64,000 nucleotides of DNA, from positions 1 through 64,000 of the forward strand of contig CALJPQ010000011.1 in NCBI GenBank assembly GCA_937980645.1, in the 5' to 3' direction. A model generated the notes under the pieces. The model was not told the DNA's origin. It saw nothing but the letters and a program-made list of their open reading frames with translations, and searched no databases. Position 1 is the stretch's first letter; the number at the start of each line of letters is the position of its first letter. The DNA is from an uncultured Saprospiraceae bacterium (GTDB lineage: Bacteria > Bacteroidota > Bacteroidia > Chitinophagales > Saprospiraceae). Below, piece by piece: positions 34,360 through 43,172 of the stretch. The translations under genes and the position numbers were made by a program.

Positions 34360-35724
34360 ATGAAAGCCCTGTTCTGGTTTTTCGCCCTGTGGGCAAGCAC
34401 CGCCCTCGCACAGGTACACCCTGCGCCCTGTGGCACGCCAACGCCTACCCAGCTGCCCTTTCCGGAGGAGATAGCGCTGCAGAAAATGGCGGCCCCGCCG
34501 CCGTACGTCTTCTCCATCTTCGTGCACATCCTGCGCAACGACGACGGTTCCAACGCGGCTATGACCGACGCCGTGCTGGCTCAAAACCTGCAGCGCATGG
34601 CCGACTTCTACCGCCCGCACAACATCTGTTTCACCTTTGTAGGACGCGACTTCATTGACAACACCGTGTGGAACACCAATTATATGACCAGCGAAATCGG
34701 CGCCATGCATGCCATTAACCCGCACAGCGACGCCATTGATATCTATGTGCACCGGGATAATTTCCAGGGCATGGGCGGCAATGCGTACAATATTCCATCG
34801 GTTTTCTGTTCGGTGGCGGCGCCGTCGTCGTTCAACTTCGAGCATGAGATGGGCCACTGCTTGGGGCTGTGGCACACGTTCGAGACGGCTGCCGGCGCCG
34901 AATGCCCCGACGGCTCCAACTGTGCAACCGCTGGCGACCAGGTATGCGACACGCCTGCCGACTACGGCGGCTCGGATAGCAACAACGGGCCGGGCTGCAC
35001 ACATACGGGCACACAGACGATTAACTGCAATGGCGGCACCTTTGGCTACGCTCCGCCCACGCGCAACATCATGAGCTACTGGTGGTTCTGTTACAGCGAG
35101 TTCACTGCCGGCCAGGCGGTGCGTATGTACAACACCATCAATGCCACGGCTGCATTGCAAGACCGCTTCACGCCGCAGGACCGCGTCATCAGCAATGCCA
35201 CGCTGCTGGGCGAAATCGCCGTCGGTGCGCAAAACAGCATCCGCATCGGCAACATCGGCGGCACAGGCGATGTGCTCATGACCGCCGGCGCACAAGGCAT
35301 CTGCAACGCGGGCCGCTTCGTACAGGTAGAACCCGGCACGCGCATCCTGCCTACGGGTACCAACAGCGTGCTGCTGACCATCAACGACCTGTGCGAAGGG
35401 CTGCTCTTCAAAGGCCCCCTGCCCGTAGCCGACCGCCGCCCGCAAACGACAACGCCGGTAGCCTCGGGTGAGACGCTCGAGGCCTTTCCCAACCCGTTCT
35501 CCGGCCGTTTGCGTGTGCGCGCCGACCTCGGCCAGGCCGTGCCCACCGCGTTGCGTCTCTTCGACCTATCGGGGCGCTTAGCGCGCGAGTTGCCCTGCCC
35601 GGCGCCCGCCCAGGGGCGCTTCGATGAAACGTTCGACCTGCCCGACCTGCCCCCAGGTGTCTATCTGCTGCAGCTGCAACACAGCAGCGGCCGGCTGGTG
35701 TGCCGGGTAGTGAAGGCAGAATGA
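34360..35724 (+). CDS. T9SS-exported M43 (cytophagalysin/pappalysin-like) zinc metalloprotease
   Basis: 454 residues with a signal peptide of about 17 residues. The catalytic domain has the metzincin zinc motif HEMGHCLGLWH at residues 162-172 and a Met-turn NIMSYWW about 75 residues later. Between them is the disulfide-rich GDQVCDTPADYGG segment typical of family M43. It is followed by a spacer and a T9SS type A sorting domain (EAFPNPFSGRLRVRADLG...GVYLLQLQHSSG). It should be a secreted or surface endopeptidase; substrates are unknown. It lies between the fibre-like protein and a second metalloprotease, probably co-expressed. Confidence 0.92.
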   Translation: MKALFWFFALWASTALAQVHPAPCGTPTPTQLPFPEEIALQKMAAPPPYVFSIFVHILRNDDGSNAAMTDAVLAQNLQRMADFYRPHNICFTFVGRDFIDNTVWNTNYMTSEIGAMHAINPHSDAIDIYVHRDNFQGMGGNAYNIPSVFCSVAAPSSFNFEHEMGHCLGLWHTFETAAGAECPDGSNCATAGDQVCDTPADYGGSDSNNGPGCTHTGTQTINCNGGTFGYAPPTRNIMSYWWFCYSEFTAGQAVRMYNTINATAALQDRFTPQDRVISNATLLGEIAVGAQNSIRIGNIGGTGDVLMTAGAQGICNAGRFVQVEPGTRILPTGTNSVLLTINDLCEGLLFKGPLPVADRRPQTTTPVASGETLEAFPNPFSGRLRVRADLGQAVPTALRLFDLSGRLARELPCPAPAQGRFDETFDLPDLPPGVYLLQLQHSSGRLVCRVVKAE

Positions 35725-35813
35725 GGCCTGCCCTTTCCGGCGCCGCCCTCCCTGAGCGCATGACGGGGGTGACGCCGGTTGTTTTCTCCCATTTTTTATG
35801 AAAAAACACCCAC

Positions 35814-37544
35814 ATGAAACACCTTTTTTTGAAAACAATACTCCTGGTCGCCATGCTATTGACAACGAAAGCCTGGGGGCAGCAACAGCGGGCTGTGCTC
35901 TTTCACGAGGCAGCAGGTGAAAAGCGCCCGATACCAGAAGTCCTTCAGGGTGCGGATGTGGTGCAAAGCCGCATTGTCGAGTTCAACGCCGAAGCGCTGA
36001 AAGCACGATGGGTTTTCGCCACACTTTTCGACGGTAATGCTGTGGTTTTTGAGCGCTCAGGCCAGCCAATAGAAAACGGCTGGATGGGCCAGGCTACCGG
36101 AAAACAGCGAGGCAACCTCATCCTCACGCCAACGCGAACGGGCTATCACGCCTCCATTTTTGTGGACAGAGACTACTACCGGCTTTTCCCGTTGGAGGGC
36201 AACTACTACTTGCTTCAGCAGATAGACCGCTCTTCACTGCCCAACGAAGACTGCAGAGACCTGAAAGGGAGTGCATTTCTGCAGCAAAAGTCTTCGGCCA
36301 AACCGCCCGGCGACGCCCCCATTAGCTGCACCATTCGCCTGCTGGTGGCCTATACAGATGCGGCCGACATGTGGGCGCAAAGCAACGGCTTCGGTGATGC
36401 CGTAGGGCTGGCCCAGGCTGCGGTGGGTGCATCGAATGCAACGTTGGCCAACAGCGATGTCGGCTTTGCCTTTGAACTGGCCTGCGCCATGCGCGTGGCT
36501 TACATAGAGTCGGGCGTCTTTGCTACCGATGTGGGGCGCATGCAAGACCCCTCGGACGGCATTATGGACGAATTGCACGCTTTGCGCGACCTGTATCGGG
36601 CCGACCTGTGCGTGCTCATTACCGAGGGAAACGGTGGCTGCGGACGCGCTTTTGGGATTGGCACACCGGAGAACGAGGCCTTTTGTGCGGCCAATGCCAG
36701 TTGCTGTGTAGGCAATTTCACCTTCGCCCATGAGCTGGGCCACCTCTTCGGCTGCCGACACGACCCCTATGTGGACGGCACGGCGACACCTTTTGCCTAT
36801 GGGCACGGCTATGTGCAGGTGAGCGACTTGTGGCGCACCGTGATGGCTTACAACACGGAGTGCGAAGACAACGGCGTCTCATGTGCTCGCGTGGCGTACT
36901 GGTCGAACCCGGACGTCAACTATCCGCCGACAGACCAGCCCATGGGCACCGCAGCCACGCACCACAACGCTCGGGTCCTGAACGAAATCTGGGCCATCGT
37001 GCGCGACTTCCGCACACAAGCCAATGACTACACCCTCGATAATACGACGCTCAGCGGTACCACTTACGCAGACGTTACCGCCGCTAACACGATTACGGCC
37101 GGTAATAATTACAGCATTGAACCTGCTGCCGACGTGCACTTCCGCGCGGGTGTCTCCATTCGCCTAACACCAGGCTTCCAGGCGCTGGCGGGCGCCGATT
37201 TTCGGGCCAGCATCCAACCTGTGTCGCCCTGTACGGGTAGCAAGCCAGCAGATAATCGCAGCGCCAACAGGCCTTCCGCATATAGCGATTTTGCCCTCTA
37301 TCCGAACCCAGCTGACCAGTATCTACGGTTAGAGTACTCCGTGGACGAAGAAGGCCCGGTGTCTATTGTCATTGTCAGCGCGCAGGGAGGTGTGGTGCAG
37401 ACACCAGCCTCAGACCAGGCGCACCAGCGAGGGCATCACCAGCTGCTGTTGCCGACCGGCCACCTGCCTGCCGGTATGTATGCCTGCCAAATCATTTACC
37501 CCGACGGCACCTATGCGCATCGGGTGTTCGTAGTGGCGCGGTAG
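35814..37544 (+). CDS. T9SS-exported reprolysin-like (M12B) zinc metalloprotease
   Basis: 576 residues with a signal peptide of about 22 residues. A prodomain-like region (to about residue 165) precedes the catalytic domain. That domain has zinc motif HELGHLFGCRHD at residues 306-317 and Met-turn TVMAYN. Next come a module of about 60 residues ending GVSIRLTPGFQALAGADFRA, seen in many T9SS proteins, and a type A sorting domain (ALYPNPADQYLRLEYSV...GMYACQIIYPDG). A frame with an ATG at 35798 is out of phase and not used. It probably works outside the cell with the M43 enzyme 89 bp upstream. Confidence 0.92.
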   Translation: MKHLFLKTILLVAMLLTTKAWGQQQRAVLFHEAAGEKRPIPEVLQGADVVQSRIVEFNAEALKARWVFATLFDGNAVVFERSGQPIENGWMGQATGKQRGNLILTPTRTGYHASIFVDRDYYRLFPLEGNYYLLQQIDRSSLPNEDCRDLKGSAFLQQKSSAKPPGDAPISCTIRLLVAYTDAADMWAQSNGFGDAVGLAQAAVGASNATLANSDVGFAFELACAMRVAYIESGVFATDVGRMQDPSDGIMDELHALRDLYRADLCVLITEGNGGCGRAFGIGTPENEAFCAANASCCVGNFTFAHELGHLFGCRHDPYVDGTATPFAYGHGYVQVSDLWRTVMAYNTECEDNGVSCARVAYWSNPDVNYPPTDQPMGTAATHHNARVLNEIWAIVRDFRTQANDYTLDNTTLSGTTYADVTAANTITAGNNYSIEPAADVHFRAGVSIRLTPGFQALAGADFRASIQPVSPCTGSKPADNRSANRPSAYSDFALYPNPADQYLRLEYSVDEEGPVSIVIVSAQGGVVQTPASDQAHQRGHHQLLLPTGHLPAGMYACQIIYPDGTYAHRVFVVAR

Positions 37545-37582
37545 CCTTCGCCACCCTTACAGCCCCGGAACGCCCTCACTTT

Positions 37583-37630
37583 GGCCGGTCAGCAGAGGCG
37601 ATATTCTCCTCATCTGCTGGCCGGCCTTTC
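37583..37630 (+). terminator. Terminator after the protease gene pair
   Basis: GGCCGGTCAGCAGA at 37583-37596 pairs with TCTGCTGGCCGGCC at 37613-37626 (one G-T), followed by TTTC. It lies 38 bp past the stop of the M12B-type gene. Confidence 0.7.
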
Positions 37631-37812
37631 ACCTTTGAGGCTGCCAGTGCGGCATTTTTTATCGCCCGCATTGGATTTTTTACAGGCTATAACCTTTTTC
37701 CATGTAAAAAGCAATGACGAATAATTTTTTCTTTGGCGAGCAGCGTCATTTCTGAGCAAATAGGTGGGCCGGCATTTTTGTGTTTGTAATTGCTCAACAA
37801 TTCACTCACTAA

Positions 37813-39237
37813 ATGTCTGCACCTATGAAAGTAGAACAATTGTATACCGGCTGTTTGGCCGAAGCTGCCTACTACATCGAGAGCAATGGCGAAGCTGCCA
37901 TTATTGACCCGCTGCGCGAGGTAACGCCGTACATCGAGCGCGCTGAGAAGGACGGGGCGAAGATCAAGTATGTGCTGGAGACGCATTTCCATGCTGACTT
38001 TGTGTCGGGGCATTTGGACTTAGCCAAGAAGACGGGTGCCAAGATCGTGTATGGCCCTACGGCAAAACCCAATTTTGACGCATACATCGCTCAGGACGGC
38101 GAAGAGTTGCCGTTGGGCAAGGTGAAGATTCGCGTGCTGCACACACCGGGCCACACGATGGAGTCGTCGTGCTTTCTGCTGATTGACGAGAACGGCAAAG
38201 AGGTAGCCGTCTTCACGGGCGACACGTTGTTTATCGGCGATGTAGGCCGTCCTGACCTGGCGGTAAAGAGCGACCTGACGCGCGAGGATCTGGCGGGTTT
38301 CTTGTTCGATTCATTGCGCAATAAGATCATGACGCTGCCCGACGATGTGCGCGTATATCCGGGCCACGGTGCCGGTTCGGCCTGCGGTAAGAAGATGGCC
38401 AAAGAGACCGTTTCGACCATTGGCCAGCAGAAGCAGCTGAACTACGCCTTGCGCGCCGATATGACGAAGGAGGAATTCATCAAAGAAGTAACGACGGGTC
38501 TGGTCGAGCCGCCGCAATACTTCCCGAAGAACGCTGTGCTCAACCGCATGGGCTACGAGAGCATTGACAACGTGCTGCAGCGCGGCGTGCGTCCGCTGTC
38601 GGTCAATGAGTTCATCACGGTGGCCGAGGTGGAAAATGCGCTCATTCTGGACACGCGCTCGGAGCAGGAGTTCGTCAGGGGCTACATTCCGGGTTCGGTT
38701 TTCATCGGGCTGGATGGTCAGTTTGCTTCGTGGGTAGGTACGCTTATTCCCGATCTTGAGCAGCCGATTTTGCTGGTGTGTCCGCCGGGTCGCGAGGAGG
38801 AAGCAGTAACGCGCTTAGCGCGCGTGGGCTACGACAACACGCTGGGCTATCTGGAAGGCGGCTTCGCTGCATGGCAGGCGGCAGGCAAGGACGTGGACAG
38901 CATCGAAAGCATCAGCGCCGAAACGTTTGTCAGCCGCATGAAAGCACCGGACACAGTAGTGCTCGATGTGCGCCGCAAGAGTGAGTATGAGACTGAGCAT
39001 GTCATCGGCGCCCAGAGCTTCCCGCTCGATTTTATCAACAAAAACATGGCCGAACTGCGCCACAACGTGCAATACTTAGTGCACTGCGCCGGCGGCTATC
39101 GCTCCGTCATTGCCATCAGCATCCTGAAAAATCGCGGCTTCGATAACTTAGTGAATGTGGAAGGCGGCTTCAAGGCCATCAAAGAAACGGGCAAGGTGCC
39201 ACTGTCGGAGTACCGCGAGCAGATCACGGAACTGTAA
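37813..39237 (+). CDS. MBL-fold hydrolase with two rhodanese domains (persulfide dioxygenase-like)
   Basis: 474 residues; ATG at 37813 or 37825. Residues 1-250 are a metallo-beta-lactamase fold with the metal motif THFHADFVSGH, then HTPGHTMESS and FTGDTLFIGDVGRPDL, the pattern of ETHE1/persulfide dioxygenases. Two rhodanese domains follow. The first has an unusual loop CPPGREEE with Cys323; the second has the active-site loop CAGGYRS with Cys425. Fusions of this kind oxidise persulfide sulfur or pass it on during sulfide detoxification. It is monocistronic, with a strong terminator after it. Activity of the first rhodanese is uncertain because its loop is atypical. Confidence 0.9.
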   Translation: MSAPMKVEQLYTGCLAEAAYYIESNGEAAIIDPLREVTPYIERAEKDGAKIKYVLETHFHADFVSGHLDLAKKTGAKIVYGPTAKPNFDAYIAQDGEELPLGKVKIRVLHTPGHTMESSCFLLIDENGKEVAVFTGDTLFIGDVGRPDLAVKSDLTREDLAGFLFDSLRNKIMTLPDDVRVYPGHGAGSACGKKMAKETVSTIGQQKQLNYALRADMTKEEFIKEVTTGLVEPPQYFPKNAVLNRMGYESIDNVLQRGVRPLSVNEFITVAEVENALILDTRSEQEFVRGYIPGSVFIGLDGQFASWVGTLIPDLEQPILLVCPPGREEEAVTRLARVGYDNTLGYLEGGFAAWQAAGKDVDSIESISAETFVSRMKAPDTVVLDVRRKSEYETEHVIGAQSFPLDFINKNMAELRHNVQYLVHCAGGYRSVIAISILKNRGFDNLVNVEGGFKAIKETGKVPLSEYREQITEL

Positions 39238-39275
39238 GCATGCACGTAAACGTAAACAGGCATAAGGACATCAGA

Positions 39276-39308
39276 GGCCGCTGGAGCAAGGCTCCGGCGG
39301 CCCTTTTT
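39276..39308 (+). terminator. Terminator of the MBL-rhodanese gene
   Basis: GGCCGCTGGAGC-aag-GCTCCGGCGGCC (one G-T pair) followed by CTTTTT, 39 bp past the stop. Confidence 0.9.
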
Positions 39309-39309
39309 C

Positions 39310-39317
39310 TATATTTG
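39310..39317 (+). promoter_or_regulatory. Promoter box candidate for the carboxylesterase gene
   Basis: TATATTTG, directly after the preceding terminator and about 160 nt before the ATG at 39476. No TTG lies at the -33 distance, so this is tentative. The 150-nt stretch after it shows nothing else. Confidence 0.35.
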
Positions 39318-39475
39318 ACTTGCTCTGGGAAGATTCAAGGCGATATAGCGTTTTTTTTCTGACTTCTTAATGTGATTTTTAAACGGCTACCCTTTAGAAG
39401 CGTCCTATTGAGCATTCTTTCCTTGCAGCCTTAATGCGAGCGGCAAGGGCAGTTTTTTAGCAGAACAATTACACT

Positions 39476-41314
39476 ATGAAGAATGCACTGATGCTTTTTC
39501 TGTTGTTGGGAAGTGCTGTGGTGGCTCGGGCACAGGTAGTCAATACCAGTTATGGCGCTATTCAGGGTTTGACACAAGACGGCGTTGCAGCTTTTCTGAG
39601 CATTCCATACGCCAGCCCTCCGGTGGGGCTGTTGCGCTGGGCACCGCCGCAGCCGCATCCGGGCTGGACGGGTGTGCGGCTGGCGCAGGCTTTTCCGCCG
39701 GCATGCCCACAGAAGAAATTTTCACCTGGCGACACAGTGGGTGTGGTTATCGGTCAGGAGGATTGCCTGTATCTCAACATCTGGAGCCCTAATCTGAACG
39801 GGCGGCTACCGGTGATGGTATTCATCCACGGAGGCGGCAACCAGCAAGGCTCGACGGGTGAGGTTGCTGGCGGGGCACGTATTTACGACGGCAAAAATTT
39901 GGCGAAACGCGGCGACGTAGTAGTTGTTACCCTTCAGTATCGGTTGGGTGCCTTAGGTTACTTGGTGCATCCTGGTTTGGAAGCCGAAAGTGCTTGGGGC
40001 AAGGCGGGCAACTACGGCGTTATGGACCACTTAGCCGCCTTGCAATGGATACAGCAGAATATCGAGGCCTTTGGCGGTGACCCGGAGCGGGTAACGATTT
40101 TTGGTGAAAGCGCTGGTGCTGTCAACGTCGGTAACCTGTTGGCCATGCCGGCGGCTAAAGGGCTTTTTCACCGCGCCATTCTTCAGAGCGGTTCGCCCCG
40201 CCTCAAGAGTTACGATGCCGCGCGCGCCGAGGGCATCGCCTTTGCCCAAAAACTCGGCACTACGGGGACAGCAGATGAGCAAATTGCTTATCTGCGTTCG
40301 CTGCCGCCCGACTCTTTGGTCAGCGGCGACTCCAGTCCCATTTCGGGCAACGGCATAACTCAGGCACCTTGGAAACCGGTTTTAGATACTTATTGGTTTC
40401 CGAAAGGAGCATTAGAGGCTGTACAAAACGGCCAGCACAACCGCGTGCCGCTCCTCATCGGCTCCAACAGCGACGAGATGAGCCTTAACCTGCCACCGGT
40501 CATCACGCCGCAGATGTTTCAAGCGTTTGTGCAGGCCAGCATCCCGCCTGCGTATCGGCCGCAAGTGCTGGCGACGTACCCGCCCGGCACCACTAACGAG
40601 CAGGCGCGCGCTTCTTACGTGGCCTTAGTCAGCGACCTGCAGTTCACGGCGCCGGCTCGCCGCGTAGCCGACTGCGTGAGCAAAAACCAGACGGAGCCTG
40701 TCTGGCGCTACTTCTTCACGTTCCGCCACACGGTGCCCCTTTTGCAGCCCTTTGGCGCGTACCACGGCATGGAGCTGTTTTACGTGTTCAACACCTGGGA
40801 AAACGCCACGCTCGGCAGTGGCCCGCTGTTTCGGCCCGCCGACGACAGTGTGCAACAACATCTGCTGCGCTACTGGACCAACTTTGCCCGCACAGGCGAC
40901 CCCAACGGCACAGGGCTGGTGGGCTGGCCGCAATATGCCAGCCCGGCCGATTGCTATATCGAGTTGAAAGCGACGCCCAATGGTTCGCAATGCGGCGTGC
41001 GCACGGTCGAGAGCAACCTGTGGGATCAAATCGTGGGCTTTGTCCCGTGCAAAAGCACCATTTCGGTCAATGAAATGGAGGGCAGCCCTGGGGTATGGAG
41101 GCTTTACCCCAGCCCGGCATCCGATCGCTTATATCTGAGTGGCCCGGCCGACCCTGCGGTGCGCGTGCAGTGGTTCGATGCGCCGGGTCGTCTGCTGTGG
41201 ACGAGCGCCCCGGGCGAAACGTCTTTTGACCTTTCGGCTCTGCCGGCGGGGCTTTATGTGGCGCGTATCACCAGCCGGTGGGGCAGTCAGGTGCAGTGGG
41301 TGGTGCGGCAATAG
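39476..41314 (+). CDS. T9SS-exported type-B carboxylesterase
   Basis: 612 residues. A signal peptide (about 20 residues) is followed by an alpha/beta hydrolase of the carboxylesterase/para-nitrobenzyl esterase family. The nucleophile is Ser212 in FGESAGA, the oxyanion loop is HGGGNQQG, and acid (SNSDEMS) and histidine (GAYHGMELFY) regions are present. EDCLYLNIW is the family signature. The last 75 residues are a T9SS type A sorting domain (RLYPSPASDRLYLSGP...GLYVARITSRWG). It hydrolyses esters outside the cell; the substrate is unknown. The stop is 4 bp from the stop of the convergent SRPBCC gene. Confidence 0.93.
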   Translation: MKNALMLFLLLGSAVVARAQVVNTSYGAIQGLTQDGVAAFLSIPYASPPVGLLRWAPPQPHPGWTGVRLAQAFPPACPQKKFSPGDTVGVVIGQEDCLYLNIWSPNLNGRLPVMVFIHGGGNQQGSTGEVAGGARIYDGKNLAKRGDVVVVTLQYRLGALGYLVHPGLEAESAWGKAGNYGVMDHLAALQWIQQNIEAFGGDPERVTIFGESAGAVNVGNLLAMPAAKGLFHRAILQSGSPRLKSYDAARAEGIAFAQKLGTTGTADEQIAYLRSLPPDSLVSGDSSPISGNGITQAPWKPVLDTYWFPKGALEAVQNGQHNRVPLLIGSNSDEMSLNLPPVITPQMFQAFVQASIPPAYRPQVLATYPPGTTNEQARASYVALVSDLQFTAPARRVADCVSKNQTEPVWRYFFTFRHTVPLLQPFGAYHGMELFYVFNTWENATLGSGPLFRPADDSVQQHLLRYWTNFARTGDPNGTGLVGWPQYASPADCYIELKATPNGSQCGVRTVESNLWDQIVGFVPCKSTISVNEMEGSPGVWRLYPSPASDRLYLSGPADPAVRVQWFDAPGRLLWTSAPGETSFDLSALPAGLYVARITSRWGSQVQWVVRQ

Positions 41315-41318
41315 GCAT

Positions 41319-42413
41319 TTACTGCCCTTCCTCGTCGTTGGTGCCGTTGCCATTGACGTCCAGCGAGTCGGGTGGTGCGGGCGGTGGCGCAGCTGCGCGC
41401 AGGTAGATACGGGTCGTCCATTGGGCCGTGTCCTGCACAGCGGGTGGGCGCTGCAAGTATTCGGCTATGGTGGGCGGAATGGGCACCCAGCCTTTTTCCT
41501 CCAGATACAGGGCCAGGGCCTTTTGGGCAGCGTTGAGGTCGGGCTGGCCCGGTTGTTCTATCCAAAAGTACTGGCCGCCTTCGAGCGTAAAGATTTGCAG
41601 GGCAGGTGGCACCTTTTGCCCTGCGGCTACGGGCGCTGCCACGGCGATGTCGGCCTGGCGCGTGAGGCTGTCTATTGTCCAGAAAAGGGCGACCATGGGG
41701 CCGGTGGGCGCAAGTTGTCGCTTGCGCGTCAGGAGGTCTAATTTTTCCAGGTGCTCCCGCACGAATGCTTCAGCCCGTTCCAGGGGGACGACCTGCCGGA
41801 AGCCGGCGTAGGATTGCTCCTGCCGTTCCTCTTCGCGCACTTCGTAGCCGGCATAGAGGCGAGGCATCATGCTTTCGCAATGGCGTTTGAGGTTTTCCAG
41901 CCCGCGCGCAAAGTCTTTGCCCACGTAGGTGTTGACGTCGGTAAACATCGCCAGGCCGTTCCAGGGGAAGCTGATATTCATGTGAAAGGCCCAGGTAACG
42001 AGGGTCTGGTTGCTGTCGGCCTCGAAGGTGAACCACGTGGGAGAGGTGCTGCGGTAGGGCTTTTCGGTGCTTACCTCGAAGTCCAGACGTTGGGGCGCTA
42101 CGGCCTTGAGCACCATGCTGCCGCTACCTACTTCGCCCTCGCCCGTCCAGAAATAGGCCGCGCCCAGGGCGCCGTCTTCGCCTTCGATGCGGATGTCGGC
42201 ATTCATGCCGGCCCAGGGCGACCAGACGCGAAAATTGCGGAAATAGCGCACCTGGTCGTACACCAGCGCCGCGGGCGCAGCTATGGTTATTTGGCGCTCA
42301 ATAAGATATCTTTTTTTGGCAAAAAGCCCAAAAAGGGCCAGCAGCGCACCGGCAATCAGGACGACATAGAGCAGAAAACGGAATAGGCGCAGGGCAGCGC
42401 TTTTTTGTATCAT
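41319..42413 (-). CDS. Membrane-anchored SRPBCC plus GyrI-like two-domain protein
   Basis: 364 residues. One N-terminal membrane helix (FLLYVVLIAGALLALFGLFA) is followed by a polyketide-cyclase/START-like SRPBCC domain (ERQITIAAPAALVYDQVRYF...FRVWSPW). A second domain of about 150 residues (from residue 190) resembles GyrI/effector-binding domains, and the tail is Pro-rich and acidic. Similar SRPBCC-GyrI fusions are widespread in Bacteroidota, and both halves bind hydrophobic ligands in other proteins; the function is unknown. It is divergent from the crtZ-like gene, with an exact promoter box upstream. Confidence 0.8.
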   Translation of the reverse strand: MIQKSAALRLFRFLLYVVLIAGALLALFGLFAKKRYLIERQITIAAPAALVYDQVRYFRNFRVWSPWAGMNADIRIEGEDGALGAAYFWTGEGEVGSGSMVLKAVAPQRLDFEVSTEKPYRSTSPTWFTFEADSNQTLVTWAFHMNISFPWNGLAMFTDVNTYVGKDFARGLENLKRHCESMMPRLYAGYEVREEERQEQSYAGFRQVVPLERAEAFVREHLEKLDLLTRKRQLAPTGPMVALFWTIDSLTRQADIAVAAPVAAGQKVPPALQIFTLEGGQYFWIEQPGQPDLNAAQKALALYLEEKGWVPIPPTIAEYLQRPPAVQDTAQWTTRIYLRAAAPPPAPPDSLDVNGNGTNDEEGQ

Positions 42414-42438
42414 AGGGAAATGCTGTTAAAAAGCCCGG

Positions 42439-42446
42439 CAAAAGTA
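42439..42446 (-). promoter_or_regulatory. Promoter box of the SRPBCC gene
   Basis: TACTTTTG on the minus strand, 25 nt before the ATG at 42413. The oppositely oriented imperfect box GAACTTTG at 42470-42477 may serve the divergent hydroxylase gene. Confidence 0.5.
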
Positions 42447-42532
42447 CACGCATCTGGCAGTGCTGTGGCGAACTTTGCAGGCGCAACGGCGTTTTGCCGG
42501 GCAAAGGATTTTTTACCAAAAAAAGAAGGACT

Positions 42533-43024
42533 ATGGCTGACTGGCTGCTGTACCTGCTCATTACGCTGGGCGCTTACTTAGGAATGGAATTCATGGCGTG
42601 GTTTACGCACAAGTACCTGATGCACGGCCTGCTGTGGAGCTGGCACGAAGACCACCACAAGCCGCGCCACGAAAAGCACGGTTTCTTTGAAAAGAACGAC
42701 CGGTTTTTTCTGGTTTTTGCCATTCCGAGTATGATCTTCTACCTCATCGGTGGGCTGACGGAGCACACGTGGGCCTTGTTTATCGGCATTGGCATTTCGC
42801 TGTACGGCCTGACGTACTTCCTCATTCACGACGTGTATATCCACCAGCGCTTCAAGTGGTTCCGCCAGCTCGATGGCTGGTACTCGCGCGCCATCCTGCG
42901 GGCGCATGGCGCTCACCATGCAAAGACGACTAAAGACGGCTGCGAGTCGTTTGGGCTCCTCATTGTGCCGATGAAGTACTTCAAAAAACGCAGCACGCTC
43001 AAACAAGGGGCTGAAAAGGCCTGA
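42533..43024 (+). CDS. crtZ: Beta-carotene hydroxylase-like protein (CrtZ family)
   Basis: 163 residues from the ATG at 42533, preceded by AAGAAGGA. It is an integral membrane fatty acid hydroxylase-superfamily protein with the di-iron histidine boxes HKYLMH, HEDHH, HDVYIH and HGAHH and about four hydrophobic segments, matching CrtZ in length and order. CrtZ adds 3-hydroxyl groups to beta-carotene rings, giving zeaxanthin. No other carotenoid genes are in the window, so the pathway must be encoded elsewhere. It is monocistronic with its own terminator. The symbol rests on family resemblance. Confidence 0.85.
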   Translation: MADWLLYLLITLGAYLGMEFMAWFTHKYLMHGLLWSWHEDHHKPRHEKHGFFEKNDRFFLVFAIPSMIFYLIGGLTEHTWALFIGIGISLYGLTYFLIHDVYIHQRFKWFRQLDGWYSRAILRAHGAHHAKTTKDGCESFGLLIVPMKYFKKRSTLKQGAEKA

Positions 43025-43046
43025 GATCCAGCCCTGAATTCGCCCG

Positions 43047-43087
43047 AAAACACACTCTCCGTACACGGTGCGGGGCGTGTGTTTTTT
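43047..43087 (+). terminator. Terminator of the crtZ-like gene
   Basis: AAAACACAC at 43047-43055 pairs with GTGTGTTTT at 43077-43085, with an inner CCGT/ACGG stem and a T-run overlapping the arm (TTTTTT). It lies 22 bp past the stop. Confidence 0.65.
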
Positions 43088-43090
43088 CAT

Positions 43091-43124
43091 TTTGGGCACA
43101 CGTTGCGCCAACTGCCTATATTTG
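43091..43124 (+). promoter_or_regulatory. secDF promoter
   Basis: TTTG at 43091-43094 and TATATTTG at 43117-43124, 22 nt apart, match both Bacteroidota promoter elements. The leader to the ATG at 43173 is about 45 nt. Confidence 0.7.
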
Positions 43125-43172
43125 CGCGCTTTTTTGGAACCCGCTCATTTCTTTTCACCTGAATTATACGGT

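Noticed and set aside
34267..35445. 392-codon minus-strand frame
   Set aside because: Antisense to the M43 protease gene with conserved catalytic motifs.
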